From DASUWK01 sp036378435 (GTDB lineage: Bacteria; Chloroflexota; Dormibacteria; Dormibacterales; Dormibacteraceae): 64,000 nt of DNA. A model generated the notes under the pieces. That model saw only the letters and a list, made by a program, of their open reading frames with translations, was not told where the DNA came from and did no database searches. The position numbers and the translations under genes are program-made. The stretch covers positions 1 to 64,000 of the forward strand of contig DASUWK010000037.1 in NCBI GenBank assembly GCA_036378435.1, in the 5' to 3' direction. Positions 63,090 to 64,000 of this stretch are shown piece by piece. How positions within the stretch are numbered: the first letter of the stretch is position 1; each line of letters opens with the position of its first letter.

Positions 63090-64000
63090 GCAAGGCGCGC
63101 TGGTCGGCGTCGGCGCTGGCCGCTCTCCTGGCGGCCGGTGGGATCGCGGTCGCCACGGTTCCAGCCGAAGCGGCCATGGGGACGGGGCCCTGCGCTCACG
63201 TGGCCGCCGCGGAGCCCCAGTCCGGCCACAACATGCCGCCTCCGGCGCCCGGCTACATGAGCGACCCGGCGAACCCGCCGGCCTACCCGCACTTTGCCGC
63301 CGACTTTCCGGTAATCCACGACTGTGAATGGGGTTATCCGATCGGCGGCTTCGGCGGCCTGCACCGGCACGCGCCGCTGAAGCACGTCCCGATCGTTTTC
63401 GTCCACGGCAACCAGGCCGACGCCGAGAACTGGTTCCTCGTGCGGGACCAGCTCCTCCAGCAGGGCTGGACGGACCAGGAGATGTACGGGATCTCCTACA
63501 ACGGACTCGCCAACTGGTACGCGGGCGCGCCGCTGCAGTCGCAGCCTGACGCGTCGACCCAGGCATACCTGGCGGCGAACCCCCAGGCGCTCGCCAACGG
63601 CGGCAACGGCGCCGCCAACGACGTGAACGTGCCGGATGTCTACGCCTTCGTGCGGGCGGTCATGGACTACACGGGTTCGCCGTACGTCGACATCGTCGCG
63701 CACTCGTTGGGCGTGACCATCGTGCGCAAGATGATGTACGAGCACCGCGACCTCTATCAGCACGTTCTGGCGGGCGTCATGATCGCGGGCGGCAACCACG
63801 GCACGTCGGTCTGTTATGAGCTCCAGACCTCCTACTACGGTTGCGACGAGATCGCGCCGGACGACAGCCTCACCGGCTACGTCAACCCGTGGCTCCAGCA
63901 GCTGAACTCGATCGGCGAGGCGCCCGGGCCCACGTGCTGGCAGACGATCTACGACGGCACCGGCGGCGACCCCTTCTTCGACCCGCCCTACACGCAGAGT
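63086..64000 (+). CDS. Secreted class-2 lipase-like protein (C-terminus beyond window)
   Basis: The frame is open from a GTG at 63086 to the right edge, giving 305 residues so far. A signal peptide (WSASALAALLAAGGIAVATVPAEAA) is followed by HVPIVFVHGNQADAENWFLVRDQLLQQGWTDQEMYGISYNG, VPDVYAFVRAVMDYTGSPYVDIVAHSLGVTIVRKMM with the nucleophile elbow AHSLG, and VMIAGGNHGTSVC. This matches the EstA/Lipase_2 type. A second secreted ester hydrolase in the same coupled cluster supports extracellular ester breakdown as its theme. Confidence 0.87.
   Translation, partial: MSKARWSASALAALLAAGGIAVATVPAEAAMGTGPCAHVAAAEPQSGHNMPPPAPGYMSDPANPPAYPHFAADFPVIHDCEWGYPIGGFGGLHRHAPLKHVPIVFVHGNQADAENWFLVRDQLLQQGWTDQEMYGISYNGLANWYAGAPLQSQPDASTQAYLAANPQALANGGNGAANDVNVPDVYAFVRAVMDYTGSPYVDIVAHSLGVTIVRKMMYEHRDLYQHVLAGVMIAGGNHGTSVCYELQTSYYGCDEIAPDDSLTGYVNPWLQQLNSIGEAPGPTCWQTIYDGTGGDPFFDPPYTQS

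Noticed and set aside
1..64000. CRISPR arrays, insertion sequences, prophage, tRNA genes
   Set aside because: No regularly spaced direct repeats, transposase-like proteins or cloverleaf with a T-loop were found on reading the gaps.

Overview
This window comes from a high-GC, gene-dense bacterial chromosome. The gene content points to a Terrabacteria-type, probably single-membrane soil bacterium. The clues are SARP/BTAD regulation, a DUF2089–membrane–SHOCT-like operon, Flp pilin, menaquinone genes, lipoproteins and secreted proteins with C-terminal anchors, and no outer-membrane genes. Candidatus Dormibacterota, Chloroflexota or deep Actinomycetota would fit, but this placement is an inference from gene content only. 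Genes are short-spaced and often overlap by NTGA stop/start junctions. No tRNA, 16S/23S, CRISPR, transposase or phage gene was seen, and no gene-free stretch exceeds 300 bases. The larger gaps are 4006-4214, 10677-10927, 24220-24424 (nothing recognised) and 51905-52098.

Left part (1-15.2 kb, nearly all minus strand). A very large secreted repeat-rich protein runs off the left edge, behind a small coupled gene and a STAND/SARP-BTAD regulator. Next is a vitamin B12 uptake operon. A cobalamin riboswitch (about 10778-10925) precedes a transcobalamin-like lipoprotein, an ECF T component, a fused ECF ATPase, an ECF S component and moeA. Behind that lie PAP2 phosphatase, mutM (apparently CTG-started) and polA.

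Middle part (15.2-41 kb). It holds housekeeping and catabolic genes: bifunctional nuclease, DegV, MBL hydrolase, SCP2 protein, a TraR/DksA zinc finger, aldehyde dehydrogenase, several crotonases and a thiolase, CoA-transferase subunits and aroC. A three-subunit molybdenum hydroxylase follows, whose FAD subunit carries the four cysteines typical of 4-hydroxybenzoyl-CoA reductase. The window also encodes moeA and moaA for the molybdenum cofactor. A TetR gene leads a coupled set ending in a YjbQ::polyprenyl-diphosphate-synthase fusion, which faces menG, so quinone side chain and head-group steps sit together.

Right part (41-64 kb). A subtilisin-like surface protein with a C-terminal anchor precedes exonuclease VII (xseAB). 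A glycosyltransferase/flippase divergent pair follows, then an isolated 5S rRNA with its own -10 box, rpsU, the DUF2089 operon and an S9 peptidase. The last 10 kb is a TetR-controlled chain of overlapping genes: an unusual membrane-anchored substrate-binding protein, a secreted PHB-depolymerase-type esterase, LivH, a LivM-LivG fusion, LivF, an alpha/beta hydrolase and a secreted lipase-like protein cut by the right edge. I read this as a system that hydrolyses an ester or polyester outside the cell and imports the product.

Recurring features are paired palindromes about 42 bp apart at three loci, start codons placed 7-9 nt behind a -10 box (leaderless mRNAs), and use of all four NTG codons as starts.
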